Assembly: GCF_900496995.4 (NCBI RefSeq)
Contig: NC_044006.1
Span: 44,992,120-45,056,119, forward strand
From: Aquila chrysaetos chrysaetos
Taxonomy: Eukaryota; Chordata; Aves; Accipitriformes; Accipitridae
Direction: 5' to 3'
DNA length: 64,000 bases
Part shown: piece by piece, positions 44,049 through 58,360 of the stretch
How the letters are laid out: each line of letters starts with the position of its first letter
Numbering within the stretch: the first letter of the stretch is position 1
Notes under the pieces: model-generated
Database searches by the model: none
What the model saw: the letters and a program-made list of their open reading frames with translations, nothing else
What the model was told of the DNA's origin: nothing
Program-made: the position numbers and the translations under genes

Positions 44049-46016
44049 CAGGGTGTGGGCAAGAGGTTCAGCTTTTGACTTGATGAAGCACGTGTCAGAT
44101 TCTGTAGTTCAGGCAATTAAAACTCGCTTCTGATCAAAGGCCTTCATAAATCACCAGGAGAAGTGAACTGGTCAGAGACAGCTGTCTGTGTGAGCAAGCG
44201 GGGGGGCAGCTGCCTATCCCCACCTTTCGGACACTGTCATCCACTCCCACTGCCTCTGAGGAGTCTCGCTGGGAGTGGATTTTTCCTGCTGTTTTATGGA
44301 GGCTTGTTTTATTTATGGAGGCATTTCAGCAGGAAAAAAATATATGGAGGGAGTTCATGACCACTGGTGACTATCCCGAGACCAGAGGTGCCACAGTGTT
44401 TTCTTTTCTGATCAGAGAAAAAATGCTGGATGCTGAGGAAATAGTGACAAAAAATATTTCCCTTATCCTTAAGAATGAAGCATGAGATGTCTGATTCTTT
44501 GTGCTGGGCTCAGCCCCAGGACAGCCCTGACCATAGAGCAGGGGAGTCATGCCCAGGAGCTCCTGGCTTTGCCCTCATCTGGCTCCACTGCTAGGACCTG
44601 GGCAGTGAAAGGGAGAGGTGGAGGGGACAGGGGAGAAGGGAAAAGGGTTTTGCAGCTCAGTGAATGCAAAGCCCCTTCATCCTTGGAGCAGGGCACTGGA
44701 GCCAGGGAGTTCATGCAGTTTTGTGTGTGCCAGTCCCTGTCTGTGAGTCCTGGGGTGTCAGGGATAGTCCCGCTGTTCAACTCCTCACTAATGCGTCTTC
44801 TCATGTCAGATTTGGTGTATTATAGGAGTTTACAGCTTGAGGGGCTGCTCTTTGATATTGGAATTTAGGGGTGAACCTATAAGTGGTCTCAAGGCGCTTG
44901 TCAAATTTGAGTGCTTTTTGGTGTGATTTATGGCAAAAGGCTCCTTTCTGACACCTCCATATGCCAAACCTTTCACCTTGCAGAAAACGTGCTGCAATAG
45001 CCAGGGTGAGTTTATGCCTGCTCTTTAAAACAGCTGCTCTGGGGTAATAAGATGGCATGCAAGCCCAGTAAGGAACATTTTTATGAGATTTGCCAATGGT
45101 TCAACTGTTTTCTACAATGGTTTCTACCTCCTTCCAGCATCCAGGCTATTCACTGACATGCAACACTGAACCTGTCTGACCCATCCAGAGGAATGCAGGA
45201 CACCCTTTCTCCCTCCAAATCCTTCCTTCAGGCGGACTTCTAAAGTTACACTTCAGTCAGCCTGTCAACCTTTCTCTGCTCTGTTTGTCGTCTGGCCAGT
45301 TGAGGAGTCTCTGGAGGAGTCTTTGGCCATCAGGAGTCTCTGGAGATCCTTTTAATACAAGGCTTTTCAGAGATTGCTCTGGACAGAGGGCAACTATGGA
45401 GTGAGAATTTGAGAAAGGAAAACAGGGGGCATTCATCTTCAGAGCACATCAATCACTATGAACTCTCCCAGGCTACTCCAACAGGCTTGGGATTCCCTTG
45501 CCAGAGATGAGTCACAGATAAATTACCAATGGCCCACAGAGAACAAAAGGTTTGGCCAAAAACTGCAAGGGGACGGGTGTTCTCCAAGAAGTAGCGGAAG
45601 CCTTGCTAACACATGCCTCTCGATGGATGGTGGAGCTTGATCTGCATTCCTGGTTCTCATGAACAGCAGGAAATAAAAACAAAAATAGATCAAAATTCAC
45701 TATGTGGTAACTTCTTCTTTGCATTTCTTGGCAGGTGGACTCAGATGTTTGATCTTACTGAGAGACATAGTTTTCCATCTGAAATTGAAATAGCCCCTCC
45801 TGCCAAACTGAATACATCAGCAAAACCAATTAACATTGAGCTTGGCTAGTGCTGGGTGGGGAAAGGACTATCACCACATTAGAGTTAGCATTGCAACAGC
45901 AGCTAACTGTCATCTGATCACTTCCTCTGTGGAATGTCAATATGAACCAGTAAGTCTGATTTTCTAAGATTATTCATTGCTGTGATCAAATTATGCCATA
46001 TTGAATAAAAATACCA
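44049..46016. other. Intergenic DNA, no gene recognised
   Basis: The 128-codon frame at 44482-44868 has no domain. A small local duplication of GGAGTCTCTGGAG-like text occurs near 45304-45346. Nothing else is recognised. Confidence 0.5.
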
Positions 46017-46225
46017 AAAGAGGAAGAAAGAGAAAGAAGAAGAGACAAAAGAAGAAAGAAAGAAAGAAAGGAAGAAAGAAAGAAAAGAAAGGGAGGAAGG
46101 AAGAATGAAGGGAGGAAGGAAAGAAGTAAAGAAAGAAAGAGAAAGAAAGAGAAATGAGAGAAAGAAAGAGAGAAAGAAAGAGAGAAAGAGAGAAAGAAAG
46201 AAAGAAAGAGAGAAAGAAAGAAAAG
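46017..46225. repeat. 209-bp polypurine tract, GAAA/GGAA-rich
   Basis: Imperfect purine-only tract of GAAA, GGAA and GAGA units with very few pyrimidines. It is the purine-strand counterpart of the tracts at 40.8 and 42.9 kb. Confidence 0.92.
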
Positions 46226-49200
46226 CTTTTAAGAGATTTTCCTGAATACAGAATTAGCAGTGTCTGGTGCATGGTTGTCAGCATTTATCTGAAAAGTCCC
46301 AGATAATACTTGTTGCCTGTGTGTAAGGTTAATGGGAAGGGGAAAATAGACCCCTCTGCTTGCATCCACATTATTTCAATTTACAAGTGTATCTGCTTCC
46401 TGTGGATGATAAAAGGGTCAAACCCATTTTTTTATTTTGTTGTGCAGAACTGATCCTGTTGCTTTGAACCCTAATCAGAACCCCAACAGAAAAGTTAATA
46501 TAGGTAAGACTGGCAGTTTGACAACCTGCTCCTTTAACGAAAGGCAACCTTGCTCCTCTCACCTATCCTCTGTTGGCCAACCATATCGAAAGACTTAAGA
46601 TTGCCTTTGTGCTGCTGCATGCATATTTTCCATGGAATGAAAAGAAACTTCCCCAAACTTCAAACCTATCAAATGTTTAGCATCTGAAGGATATTCATCT
46701 TTAGGAGGCAGGCCAAAAAGTCAATAAAAATTTAATTATTTCTGTAGCATATGGGAGCAGTTACAAGACCAAAAATGCGATACTGTGTATTGGTATTGGG
46801 AAGAAACTCAACGATATACTTTCATATTTGCTGGTCAAGACAGTGTCCCCACCAAAAGGCAACATAAGCCCCTGAAACTGCAATTAATCATGACAGTTTC
46901 TAAAACTAGCATAGAACAGGTCAGTGATCAAGGAAGTGATTACCTGCAACCCACTTAATGATAGAGTGGTGCTGAACATCTATATGCAGGGAAAACATGT
47001 GTTTATCATTTCTTTGTGTGGTCAACAGGAAAAGGAATATTTGTACTGATAAGATTCTTGCTGTCTGAAATGAGTTCTCTCTTGTATATGTGGGTATGGG
47101 AAGAGAACAAAAAAATCCCAAACACTTTTGTGAAGAAACAGAAGGGAAATCCCCAATTCTAAAGTTAAAAATAGCTTCAATATATCAATCATTAGCAATG
47201 TCAGGCAGAGGAATGCTCCTTGTAGGGACTGATCTAATGGGATCAACTCTGTGGGAGTCTTTCAATTAATTTCTTGGGGCAATGGAGCAGGCTACTATTG
47301 AGTTATTTTAGCATATCCCAAACTAAGTGTTAGATAAAGGGAAATTCAATCTGACAGAGGTAGGGGACTGACATGGAACAGCCTGAGAAGGCGTTTCTGT
47401 TATTTTCACATATGAATCCTTTAGCAAGACTTGCCATCAATCCAGATCTAAGCAGTGACAGTTTTAAACATGAGAACCACTGTTTAAGGTGATACATACC
47501 AGAATCTGCTGAAATAAAACCACACATCCATGCCATCGCTTTCATTATTTTAATTAAGAAGAATAACTATATAAGGTACCTATAACTCTATAAGGTATCT
47601 AAACCAATATATATTTAAATTACACCGTATTTGTCTATCTAACCTAAACACATTCATATATCCAAGCACTCAGCCTTTGTTTATTTCCTTTGTTGGTGTC
47701 ACCAACTCTTCGGTTACCAATCTGTTTTTTTAGGATGACTTATTCCTGCCTTTATATGTGAAATAAATGTCATCTTCTGCCTTCCCTTTTTCTTCTATCT
47801 CAATACAGAACAGCACATGAAGCAAAATAATTCTGGAGCAGAGCTAGATTTAGGTCATATGAGGGTAAAAAATGTAGTTTTCCATTTTTTGTCCGAATAT
47901 GCCACCTGCTTCTAGTATTCACAGGTCCTTAATAGCAGGTGTTTGAACTTGCTGTCTATCTGGAAAGGACATTGGCTACTGCCTGGTTACTAACTGGTTA
48001 TCAACTTTTTATTCCATGGTTACTCGTGCAGTTGGAGGTAGGGCAACTAGAACATTTTGGCTTTATAGGGGCTTTGTTAGTCTTTCAGGTTTAAAAAATA
48101 GAGTCTTTTGTTTTTCTACCACCCCCACCCCCCCCCACCCCTCATGCACTGTTAATCTCTTCCTTTCCTCCACCCCAAATTTGCTTGGTGGTAGAATGCA
48201 GTTTAAAGGATTTATTGGTATTAATTTGTGACCTTTTACCTTATTCATACACAGCTTCTCCATTGCTGAGTAATGCAGGCATCCCAGATGAATGCCAGTA
48301 CCATTACTATACCATAAGGTTATAAATGTTTTTTGCCCTATAATGGCAGAGAAAACAGTTAATATCAGCCAGGAAAATGAGGCAGTCCAAGTTTTTTCAA
48401 AGTTGTGTCCTATACTTCCTGCAGAATACAAGCAAATTCTTATAGATTAATAATACTTGCCCACTTTACAGGATTGTGGGAGGCTTACTTCATTAACATC
48501 TAAATATTCTGAGTATATCAGATGGAAGATGTTACCTAAGTACAATGTATTTAATCCTTTATTTCAATGTATAGCATTATAAATACCATATAGTTTAACT
48601 GCATATAATTACATCTCTATAGAATACATATACACCTATACTATTGGTTATATTCCCACTGGTGTAATATATGAAGATGATTTAAACCAGGCAGTCTTAA
48701 TAGATGTTCATAGCAGACCCTGGAGCAGAGTGTGACTGCCATTCTGAATATTTGCTTTTAATTCCCCATCATTATAGAATTTGGGTAAATTAGATACCTC
48801 TATATTAATATTACATTAGCAATAGTAAACGTTGCCCCCTTAAAATCTGTAATATTTAATTCTTTCTTTTCTCTCAAAACAAAATGAAAGCTCGTTCAGT
48901 CTGAACCAAGTAGACTCTGTTAAGGTTACCTTTATCTGTATTGCTTGTAAACTAAATATAACCTAATGCTCCCAAGAAAGTATGGACTATTATGCCTAGA
49001 TTTTTTATGGGAACAGTCAAGCTGCATGCTACACTTACTGGGTCAAGCACTGACCCTTTTACTCACATTGAGTAGCATTTCACTCTATAAATAGTCCCAC
49101 CAAAGCCAGTGGAGCCATTAATGAAGTAAGGAGTTACTCTCTGTGAGCTGGGATCCCAGAACTGCCTGTAGTAATTCTTGTTTTAAAAAAAGGTATTAAT

Positions 49201-52200
49201 ATCTGCAAGCAATGGTAGGCTTTTGACAAGGAAGAATGGAATTCTGATGTCACTGAGGAAAAAGGATTCACAAAGTAGAATGTGATTCGCTGAGTGAATT
49301 CTGTACCACATGCTGCCAGTAATAATATGTCTTCCAGTCATAGCATGAAGTGAATAATTTTTGCAAACTGTGATGTAGCAAGGAAAACTGTGACCTTTTT
49401 AACTTCTTTCCAGCAAAAGAAAAATATGGCCAGTTGGTTAGCAAGATTGGAGCTAATTGTCCATGAAATGAATTTTAAAATAACTGTAAATTTTTAATTA
49501 ATTTAGTAATTTCTCTTGGGAAATCTTCAATAATTCAATGAAGTGACATTTATGTAACTTTCTAGACTGGACATTTTGCAGCCTCATCAAATATAGTGAG
49601 TTTGCCTTTTCCGATGCAGACTACAGATCTCACAGCTGTATTAACAGAAGAACATCCCTCTCAAAAGCTGTAGCTGAGAGATATGGGCTGGTGTTTATTT
49701 GAGACTCCATCCACCTTTTTTCTGTTTTAAACCTATTCTTCCCATTGCCACTGTTAGGGCCAAGAATAACTGTATTGTGAAGGGAAGGATCACAATCTCA
49801 AGGCAATGTGCAGTTTTCTTAACTTCTTATACACAGCACATCTTTATTTCATTTAGGTCCAACAGAATGCATGGGAGAAGAGTGCAAACAATCTCTTCCT
49901 CCATTCTCACCTGTCTTTTAATTTACGGTAACATTTCTGGTGAGAAGCCTATAGAGTTGCTCCTGAAGATGTCATTGAACTAGTAACATTCCCTCCTGTG
50001 CTATCCCAGGAGCTCCCTTGAAAATGTTATGAGAAAACCAAGCAAATTCATTTTCACTCCTGCAGTTTAATGCTGGTGCATTTGGTCCCTCTGCACATCA
50101 GACAAGGTAAATTGTGCCAACAGAAAGCCTCTCTTTCCCAAGCTGGAAGCAAACAATTGCTTCTGGAAATCTGCTCTGTGAGTGATGCAACCAGAGTTTT
50201 TAAATGGTGCTGAGAACAAAGCTGGTATGAACAATCCTCAATATATCTGACTGTCAGTACTGCCAGAAAGATCTTGCCTCCTGAAAAAAGTCTTGGTTTC
50301 TCAATACTTACTCTTTTTACCCAAAAGTTCACAACTAAGGAAACAGAGATTTTTGTTGTTCCCAGCAAAATAAGCTCTTCCCTGGGGCTATGATGGACCA
50401 ATGATAGTTTCTTTTCATTGCACAAGCCTGGCTTAGAGACATGGGCAGGAGGTTTGCCAAGGTCACCTGCCCCAAGTCAGCTAGCCAAGCCTTGGGGACC
50501 TGCAGAGAAATGACCCGCTGGCTTTGTGTGGGGTGCACAGAAGGCATCAGTGGGCACACCACTGCTGTAGCAGGGACTCCACAAGTCCCATAGTCCTAAT
50601 GCCTGCGTGGTCATCTGTCCCACAAGGGCTGTAACCAGTGCTTTCAAGCCCTGCAGTTACAACAGTTACCGGAGGAGGCTGGTCTGGGATAATGAAGCTA
50701 GCTATTGTCCAGCCACACAGATTGTGACTTCCTAAGTTTCATCTGACAATATCAGTCAGCTCCTCACAACTTCTCTCTACTTAGCTGTAGTAACAATTCT
50801 ACTGCAATTTCAAGCATCAGCGCACCTCCCTTTCCCCTCCATGGGAAAGGGTAAGGAAGAATAATCATTCACTAGTGGAAAAAAACCATTTTTTGATGCA
50901 GGATTTTCTTCATTGCTTGCCAGTTTGGGACCTCTCCTCACAAGTTGTGATACATTTATTACTCAGCAGTTCACTTTTACGGGATGTGTAAAAGGGAGTG
51001 GGGGCATTGTTTCAAAGTGTTTGCTCATAGAGCAGACAAAAAGCTTTTTGTACTGATATGCAGAGATGATGGACACAGGTTGTGTTTATTTGCTACTACG
51101 CTTTGTAAAGGTATTAATCATCAGCCTCGTACCGAACTTTCTTTTTCTGCGTGTAACATCAAAAGGGAGGTTTAAAGCTCTATAACCTTTTCTCAAGAAC
51201 CCTACTCTTGAGTATTTCTGTTTCTTGTTTTGCTTTGTGGTCACTAACCACAGGAGAAATTTGTCTTTTTTACATATGCTGGAAATAATTTACTGCCCTT
51301 AGAAATATTAAACCACAAGAAACCCCCTACATTAAAGTAACATTAAGGGTCTGCCTAAAACCCACAAAAAGCCAGGAAATTGAGAGTTAAAGCTGAAACT
51401 CTGATCTGATACTCCAGCCTTAATTTACCTCATAGGGTATGGGTACAGCTGGTGGCTCCACTGAGGGAGTGAACGTTGCTGGGTGGAGCACTAAGCATTT
51501 TCTGTAGCACCTAGATGCAACAGCCTAAGTGAAATAATACAAATATGCTAAGGGCGAATTTGCTAACGGCAACCCCTTTTTATACTCAGGTTAATTTAGT
51601 AAGATGAATGGCCACATGGAACCTTTCCACAGCCGCTGCTAACTTTATCTCCATAGTTCATTGGCTAAATTTCCTCCTTTAGCCTGCCCAAAACAGCTTT
51701 TGGTCAGGGCATTCTCCTAACTTTAGACATGTTCCACTGGGCAAATGATGAGCTACTCCTAAGGTTTGCTTTGTTGCTTGCAAGAAGATCTCAGCAATCA
51801 CTCGGTTGGGTTTGCTCTTACACTTCTCTCCTATACTGGTTCCACTGTACTTTCACGTGCTTCACAAGCCTTTACCTACCTGAAACACTGTTCCATCAAT
51901 AAATGCAACACAATCTTCTGGACCAACCAGAAAAGATTAGAAAGAAAAGGATGCTGAAAACACTCAGAACACCTATGCACACTGGTATATGCAGAGTTAA
52001 TAGCAATAATCATAGCATAGAGCTGTAAACCATACGATGAGGGTCTAGGGAACTGTTGGAGTGACATGTGATGAAACCATGGAAATTAATGCAGGGCAAT
52101 GAGAAGCAAGTCTTGGTTGTCTGGGTGCTCATGGGTATTGCCCTTGTCTTTTCTCACCAGGACTGATCACCACTATCAGTCAACAGGCACCTGACCAGGT

Positions 52201-52339
52201 GGTACCTTTAGGCACAACCTTAACTTTCAAACGGGACAGATGATTATTGTTAAAAAGGAGAGAAAAAGCTCAAGGTCACTTCTCACTTTAGAAATTTTCA
52301 GCTTCACAAAGGATTTTTTGTCACTACAGCCTAACTTGC
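46226..52339. other. AT-rich intergenic DNA, no gene recognised
   Basis: No coding exon is recognised; HDAC9 exons were looked for by eye and not found. About 49038-49140 carries wording (TAGTCCCACCAAAGCCAGTG) similar to old amniote repeats. Frames of up to 123 codons (50054-50425 minus) match nothing known. Confidence 0.5.
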
Positions 52340-52606
52340 CTTCTGGACTTTGCTGGCACAGGAGGCTGTGGAAGCAGGCAATATCAGTAAGTTCAAAAGG
52401 ATTTGACAAGTTCATGGACAATATGTCAGTAAACAGAAGCCTAGTGAGTGGTGTACCTCTAAGATCTCTAATAACACCTGTAGATTCTGAAGATGTACAA
52501 AGCATATGTGTGCCAGACTCACAATTCTGTTGTCTCCAACATTGAAAGTGGGCTGGATGGACCACTGCTCTGACCCAACAGGACTTTACTCATGTTCTTA
52601 TTATTT
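52340..52606 (+). mobile_element. Old CR1 LINE 3' end
   Basis: The plus strand contains a decayed CR1/L3-type 3' terminus. It has 'GGATTTGACAAGTTCATGGA' (52401-52420) and 'GGGCTGGATGGACCACTG' (52550-52567), followed by CTCTGACCCA and the terminal ATGTTCTTATT at about 52593-52603. This matches the ancient CR1 3' end seen in turtles and crocodilians rather than the young avian CR1 tail, so the insertion is old. The 101-codon frame crossing it is incidental. Confidence 0.7.
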
Positions 52607-54059
52607 AACTGTCCAAAATGGTAACAAATGACAGTTTCATCCTTAATTCTTATTTATTCTTCTGATTTCCCTTGTGAAAGACTTTTTCTTTTTGATAGAT
52701 CAAACCTTAGGCAAAACTTTTGAGTGAGAGCTGTCATAGTCTTGTTCTGCCTCAGGAGCTGTGCCACGAGGAAAAGAGCAAATGGCCTTTGCTTCGCTTC
52801 TTCTGCTGAAGAAACTCTACCTTACTCGATTGTCTACTTTGTATTTAGATCTAGGTACAGCACAGTCCTGTCCTGCTACATACACCAGGTTTTCTTCTCT
52901 ACCAGCAAGCAGATAAGGAGAGGGGAGAGGCAGCGAGAAAGTAGAGCTTTGCTTCTCTTTCTTTGCCAGTCAGCCAGAGGAAAACTGAACCAATTTGAGA
53001 ACCACCGTGGAGTACTTGAGACAGCTGTTTCAGAAAAGCAGCTTGTCTGGACCTGATAATAAGACAGTGTTGCTCCTATTCCTTTTTTCAAGACTAAAAC
53101 CACCAGTTCACTGGATGATTCAGTTGAATTGGGTAGGTTCATCCAAAGATGATGAGATGGTTTTGGGAGTCTTAAACAGGTACTGAACTGTAGCCACCTT
53201 TCCCTTTCTGTGTTACTAACTGACAGTAAAGTCTCAACTAGATAGAAAGCTTTTCCTAAGAAATACATACATAGGAAAGGAAATGTCACTGTGAAACTGA
53301 CTGAGACACACTGACTTTTTTTTTTAGTATCAACAAAAGCTGATAAATGACATATGTATCAATTTAGGCCTATAAACAGTTAAGGCAGGGGCAAAAGTTA
53401 TGCTGTGAACACAGCCTAGACCAGTGGAATATTATAACTCTAATATTCTACCCATGGCCTAATTTGCAGTGAAGGATAATTTTATTAATGAAGTGAGAAG
53501 TGTGGGAGAATTAGTAGAGAGCTGACAATTCATAACAAATTCCAGTATTTTACAGCATTTATCTTCTAGAGTATATTTGTCATTATGCTTCAACAGCTTA
53601 TCTGTGACAATCAAGTTGCATGAAGCTTTTTCATCATAATGGTGTAAATTTGCCAGATGTTTGACAATAATTCCTAGCCTTGTGCCGGCAGACTGCAAGT
53701 CTTCATGGAAGTTACTAGGTCTGAGAGGATTTAGTTGCTGAGACCAGATGAGATTGGTGCATGGAATGTAGTCATACTGGAAGAATTTGTAATACCTTAT
53801 GCCACCAATGACATTACCTCTGTGCTCTCTCAGATGAGGAGGCTGCTTATTATTAGGGTAAAGATATTCACATTATTTGAGGCTTACACATTTTGCCACA
53901 CACCATAATGGAGACTATAGTCATACCAGTGCTTTAACTCTTCCTCTTGGCATTATCTTTTGCTGGTTTTTTTTAAAGGCTTTCAAGAAGCAATAATCCT
54001 AAATACTGTGCATGGAAACGATAAACTGCTTGTTGTGACTTTACTTTGAACAAGTTCTC
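52607..54059. other. Intergenic DNA, no gene recognised
   Basis: Overlapping 110- and 137-codon frames at 52724-53289 have no domain. Nothing else is seen. Confidence 0.5.
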
Positions 54060-54400
54060 CTGCAGAGTATCATATTTAAGTAAATTGCCATCAAGTACAG
54101 CGAGCAACACAATCATTCACATTCAGACAGAGCCTTTTGATCATATTCTACAATGCAATCAAGAATCACATGAGAATTCAAGTACACACCGGCCTCATTC
54201 AATGCTAGCTAGGTGAGAGAGAAAGGAGGATTAATTTTGGATGTCAACTAATTGGCTGATGCATTAGCATATAGAAACTTGCACTAGGTATATGTAATAA
54301 CTATATAATTGTAAACGGCTCATGTTCACAGTGCTCTGCAAATGTATGGTTATTCACAGCTGAAAGATTATGAACATTGTTTCATGTGGGTACAGCACAC
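54060..54400. promoter_or_regulatory. Strong enhancer-like block (candidate conserved non-coding element)
   Basis: A dense series of developmental motifs without repeats: ACAATCATTCAC, TTTGATCAT, GGATTAATTTTGG (54227-54239), CTAATTGGC (54248-54256), GATGCATTAGCATAT (54258-54272, octamer-like), TATGTAATAACTATATAATTG and GAACATTGTTTCAT (Sox-like inverted pair). No frame is open. It lies about 20 kb downstream of TWIST1, within distances known for Twist1 enhancers. The call rests on texture, not alignment. Confidence 0.4.
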
Positions 54401-57400
54401 CCCCCCCCTTCCATTTTTCTCAGATCAGAAAAAGTTTTGGAGCTTTTTATCCACAAGGCACATTAAAGTCAGCAATTGGGAATTGCTAACTGATGGGTTA
54501 ATTGGGGAAACATAGAGACTCTATAGAACCTCAGCCAATAATTTAGCTCATAGATTTAAGCAGGGCAACAGATGTGGAGGTGGAACCTCTGAAGGAACAC
54601 ATGGCACTGGCAGGGCACTGTCTCTGCCCCTGTTTAAATTACAAGTGGAACAGCAATATGGCAAGGAGGTGAGAAATGAAGCTGTCTGAAAATATCCCTT
54701 GGTTGAAAAAAAATGTGCACATTGGAAAATAAATATTTCTCAGAGAAAATATTCATCCTGAATTCACACAGACATAGGAACAGCCTGAGGTTAAAACTTG
54801 ACCACTGTTAGTGCCACTCATTGACAAATAGCTTTGTACACTCCTCTATGAAGTCCCTTCTTCAAGTGCTTTCTCTGAACAATCCTGGAAGGTATTTCTC
54901 TTCTTTCTTCAAAACCCAATCTCCAACTTGCCTTTTTCGAGTTTAGTTACTGGAAATAGCCACTAATGCTGCATCTTCTGTTGTGCAGGCTATAGATGAA
55001 ATCCTGAACTAATGAGAGTCACTAGTAGGACTCCCATCAACTCCCACAGCTGGTAGAGTTTGGACAGCATGAAGCATTGATAAATATTCTAGTGCAAGGA
55101 AATATTATTGCTGGGGTCTATTCTCCCATCTTTTCCTTAATCTTGGATACTGTTTGTGCCAGTTTGGGAATATGTGCTTTGAGTTCCATCCTTCAGGGGA
55201 TGTGAAGGCAGCTTCTACCATCCTGAATCATACCTGAAAAGGAACAGAAATGAGGGATATATTTCATAAAGTACTCTTCCTTCCACTAGGCAGTGAAATA
55301 AAGTTTGTAAAGGAAACTGTCCATCTAAGAAGCCTGGGCTGAAGTGCATCATCCCCTGAAATCTGCTGGAACAGCCAGTTGCTGTGATTTGGTGAGTTAC
55401 CTGAAACAGACACATATCCACCATTGGTTTCCTCACCAGTTCTTTGCTTGTTGGTGTACTTGTTCTGTTTAAAACTTGTTACAGTGGAATATGCCTAGAG
55501 GGACAAGTAAAACACCACATGAAAAGGGGGACATGAAAAACACCACAAACTTGATTTGCCACTTCCCCCTCTTGTTGAGAGAAGGAGAAACTGAGGTGGA
55601 GTGAACCTCCCCTGCTAGCCTGGCTCTTGTTTTCCATCCCTAAATGAGATTGGCCACACTAAGTCTGGGTATAAAGGGGACAACTTCTGAAAAGTGGTTC
55701 CAGGACTCCTTCCTAGCAATGCATAATTAGCTCTTGCTGTGGGGATAGCAATGACTCCGCTTTTGCAGAACCCGTAAATAATCATTTTTTAGGATGACTG
55801 TACATCTCTTTACCATTTAGGAATGAGAAGCATGGTGTGGAAAGATTTTCCAGTTTTCCAGTAGTTTAAATCTCTAGCTCAGCTTGGGGTTCTTCTTGGC
55901 TTTACTTTATTATGTTTGATATGGGCATTTTGGGGCAGGCAAGGAATGAAGAGGACTGTATTCAGGCTGCAGTCAGATAGGCAGTTCTGGTTGCAGCTGT
56001 GCTTGGTCACACACTACCTCTTTCTGTTCATCTTTGTCCACTTCCCTCAGTCCTTATGCTATTCACCTTTGCTTCTTTACTCTCTCCCTGTGCTTGGAGG
56101 AGGCAAAAAAAGACTGGGGTTAAAAAAATTAATGGATCAAAAATGTCCAAGTGAATCACTATTTTTTTTTCAGCTACATCAGACAGACTATATACACAGC
56201 TGTGCAGGTAGATTTTAGGGAGCAATAACCTCTGGGGAAGGCAAGGAAGAGAAGCTGGGCATAGGCTCAGGAACACCTGTAGTAGCACGCTTGACTACAG
56301 CTTCATTTCCAGCCTCTGGTTCAGCAGTTTATAGCAGGCACATCACATCTACACACTGACAGTGGATATATTCCTGTTGACATCAGGGGGAGGAGGAGCT
56401 GATCTGTGAATGATGCTGACTTCAGATTAAGCCCTGTTCTTGAAAGCTAGGGCAAACCAACTGTTTTCTTGGAAATAAATGCAAATGTGAATTTATCTGA
56501 GATTTCAAGATTGGTCAGTGATAAGAACTTGTGAACCAACAGAATGGCATGTTTCACATCAGAACTGAAGTGTGGATGTGTGTGTGTATGTATATATGAC
56601 AGCTTAAGGAAAAGGGGACTTAATTGTGCTTCCTATTGTCTGATGGAGACAGAGAAAAAGATTTTTGTTGTTCTGTTACCTTATTTTCTGGCAATTTTAA
56701 ATGTTGACACCCCTGATGTATGCTTGTCTCCCACCCTTCATGCTTACATTTAATTCTGAGATTGGATACGTTTGAAATTTTATGCACCTTTCCTTGATTG
56801 TTCTTGGAAGTTTTTACCAATTTTTAGTTAAACATTTTGTTCCTTCTTTCCAAAAGCAACGCCATTTTCTTTTTAACTGCTACTTAATTTTTTAAACTTG
56901 AACTCTATCCCTGTCTTTCTGTTGTGATGAAAAAGCTTATTTATTTCTTCTGAACTGAATGTCACCTAAAGCATATCAGTTATGAATAGTCTATTTATCC
57001 TGCTCCTGTTATTGGTGAGCATCCCAAATGCTTTGTGGTTTTGCTGCCTGCTTTTCCTTATGAGGAAAATGAATCATAAAAGCTATTAGGTATCAAAAGA
57101 GATACCTAGGAAGATCTGTAAAACACCTGAACTCAGTACATGTCTAGCACATTCAGAGTCTGTCACCTGCAGGTAAGAGCAGTGACCTGGCTTTAAAGAT
57201 TTAACCATAAGATACCTGTCTAAAGACAGTACAAAATCTGTGGTAAAGAAAGAAGCCAAACACAGCTCAGTGCAGTGCTTGAGACACCTATCTGGAGACA
57301 AGATGGTGCAGCTTTGTCCCCACTTTGCAAAAGGTGTTTTGGATGCAACCTCTTGCATGCAGATGCTCTTTAGGTACACAATGGGCATCCTTTGTATTGG

Positions 57401-58360
57401 CGGCTGATCTGTGACACCAGCATCGGCTTTTGACTGTCTATAGAAGGGGAAAAAAATTCTGGATATGCTAGGGCCAGAGTAGATGACTAGGTGCATTTTA
57501 AAGTGGTAGAATGAGCTGCTGAAAATACTAGAAAGATCTGCTACCTCTCTTTCTCCAGCCTGCCTGGGAAAGGGTTCAGTATCCCAGATGTCAAGTATTA
57601 GACTTCTGTCTTTCTTAAAACTTACTTTTTCAAGGATCCCGGGTTCAGTGGTGTTTCCCCAAAGGGTAGCACTAGCTAGGGTAAAGCCTTGGATTCTCTG
57701 CAGAGCCAGAATTTAGTTGCCTGGATCTATACAAAAGAAACTTCAAGAAATGCATGAGATTTCTTAACTTTCCTTGCTTCTGCTTGGTTTGGTTTCACTT
57801 GGTTTTGGGAATGTTTTCCTGAAGAGTTGTATTTGCATTACTGTGGCTTAAATGCAGCCACATTTTGATCATTAACCCTATTCTGAACCTCTGTAAGCAT
57901 CTTGAATATCAAAGAAACCTGCCCAAATATACTTAATTTAGAACATATAGAAGAATCACCATTTCAATAAATAGAACAGCTTACACTGACATGAAAGAGA
58001 CTATTCATCCTAGTGGGTGTTTGAATTGCTTGGCACTAGCACCATTACTTTAGAGTGTCTACCATGCACTGCGGATACTTTTCCTCAATTCCTCACATAG
58101 AAGGAATATGTTATAATGTAGTTCTGGTGAGTAGTTAAGGACCATGAATAGTTTCTCCCTGCAGTCCCTTTCTCTCTGCGGTCTCAGTCCTAGCTTCAGA
58201 GGCAGATGGAGGCATAGAAAGAATGACTAAATCCCTCTTCAGGTCTAAGAGACTACATGAGATAGCAGAAACAAACAGCACTTTGCTGAGCAGGGCCCCA
58301 GAATTCATATGAGATGGAGTACACGGAGAATCCTAAATAGACACTGGAATGGGGGGTCTT
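54401..58360. other. Intergenic DNA with a few old repeat relics, no gene
   Basis: About 54996-55049 has the 'GATGAAATCCTGAACTAATG ... GACTCCCATCAACTCCCA' wording of an old amniote repeat. The 136-codon minus frame at 57086-57496 and the others match no family. Nothing else is recognised. Confidence 0.5.
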
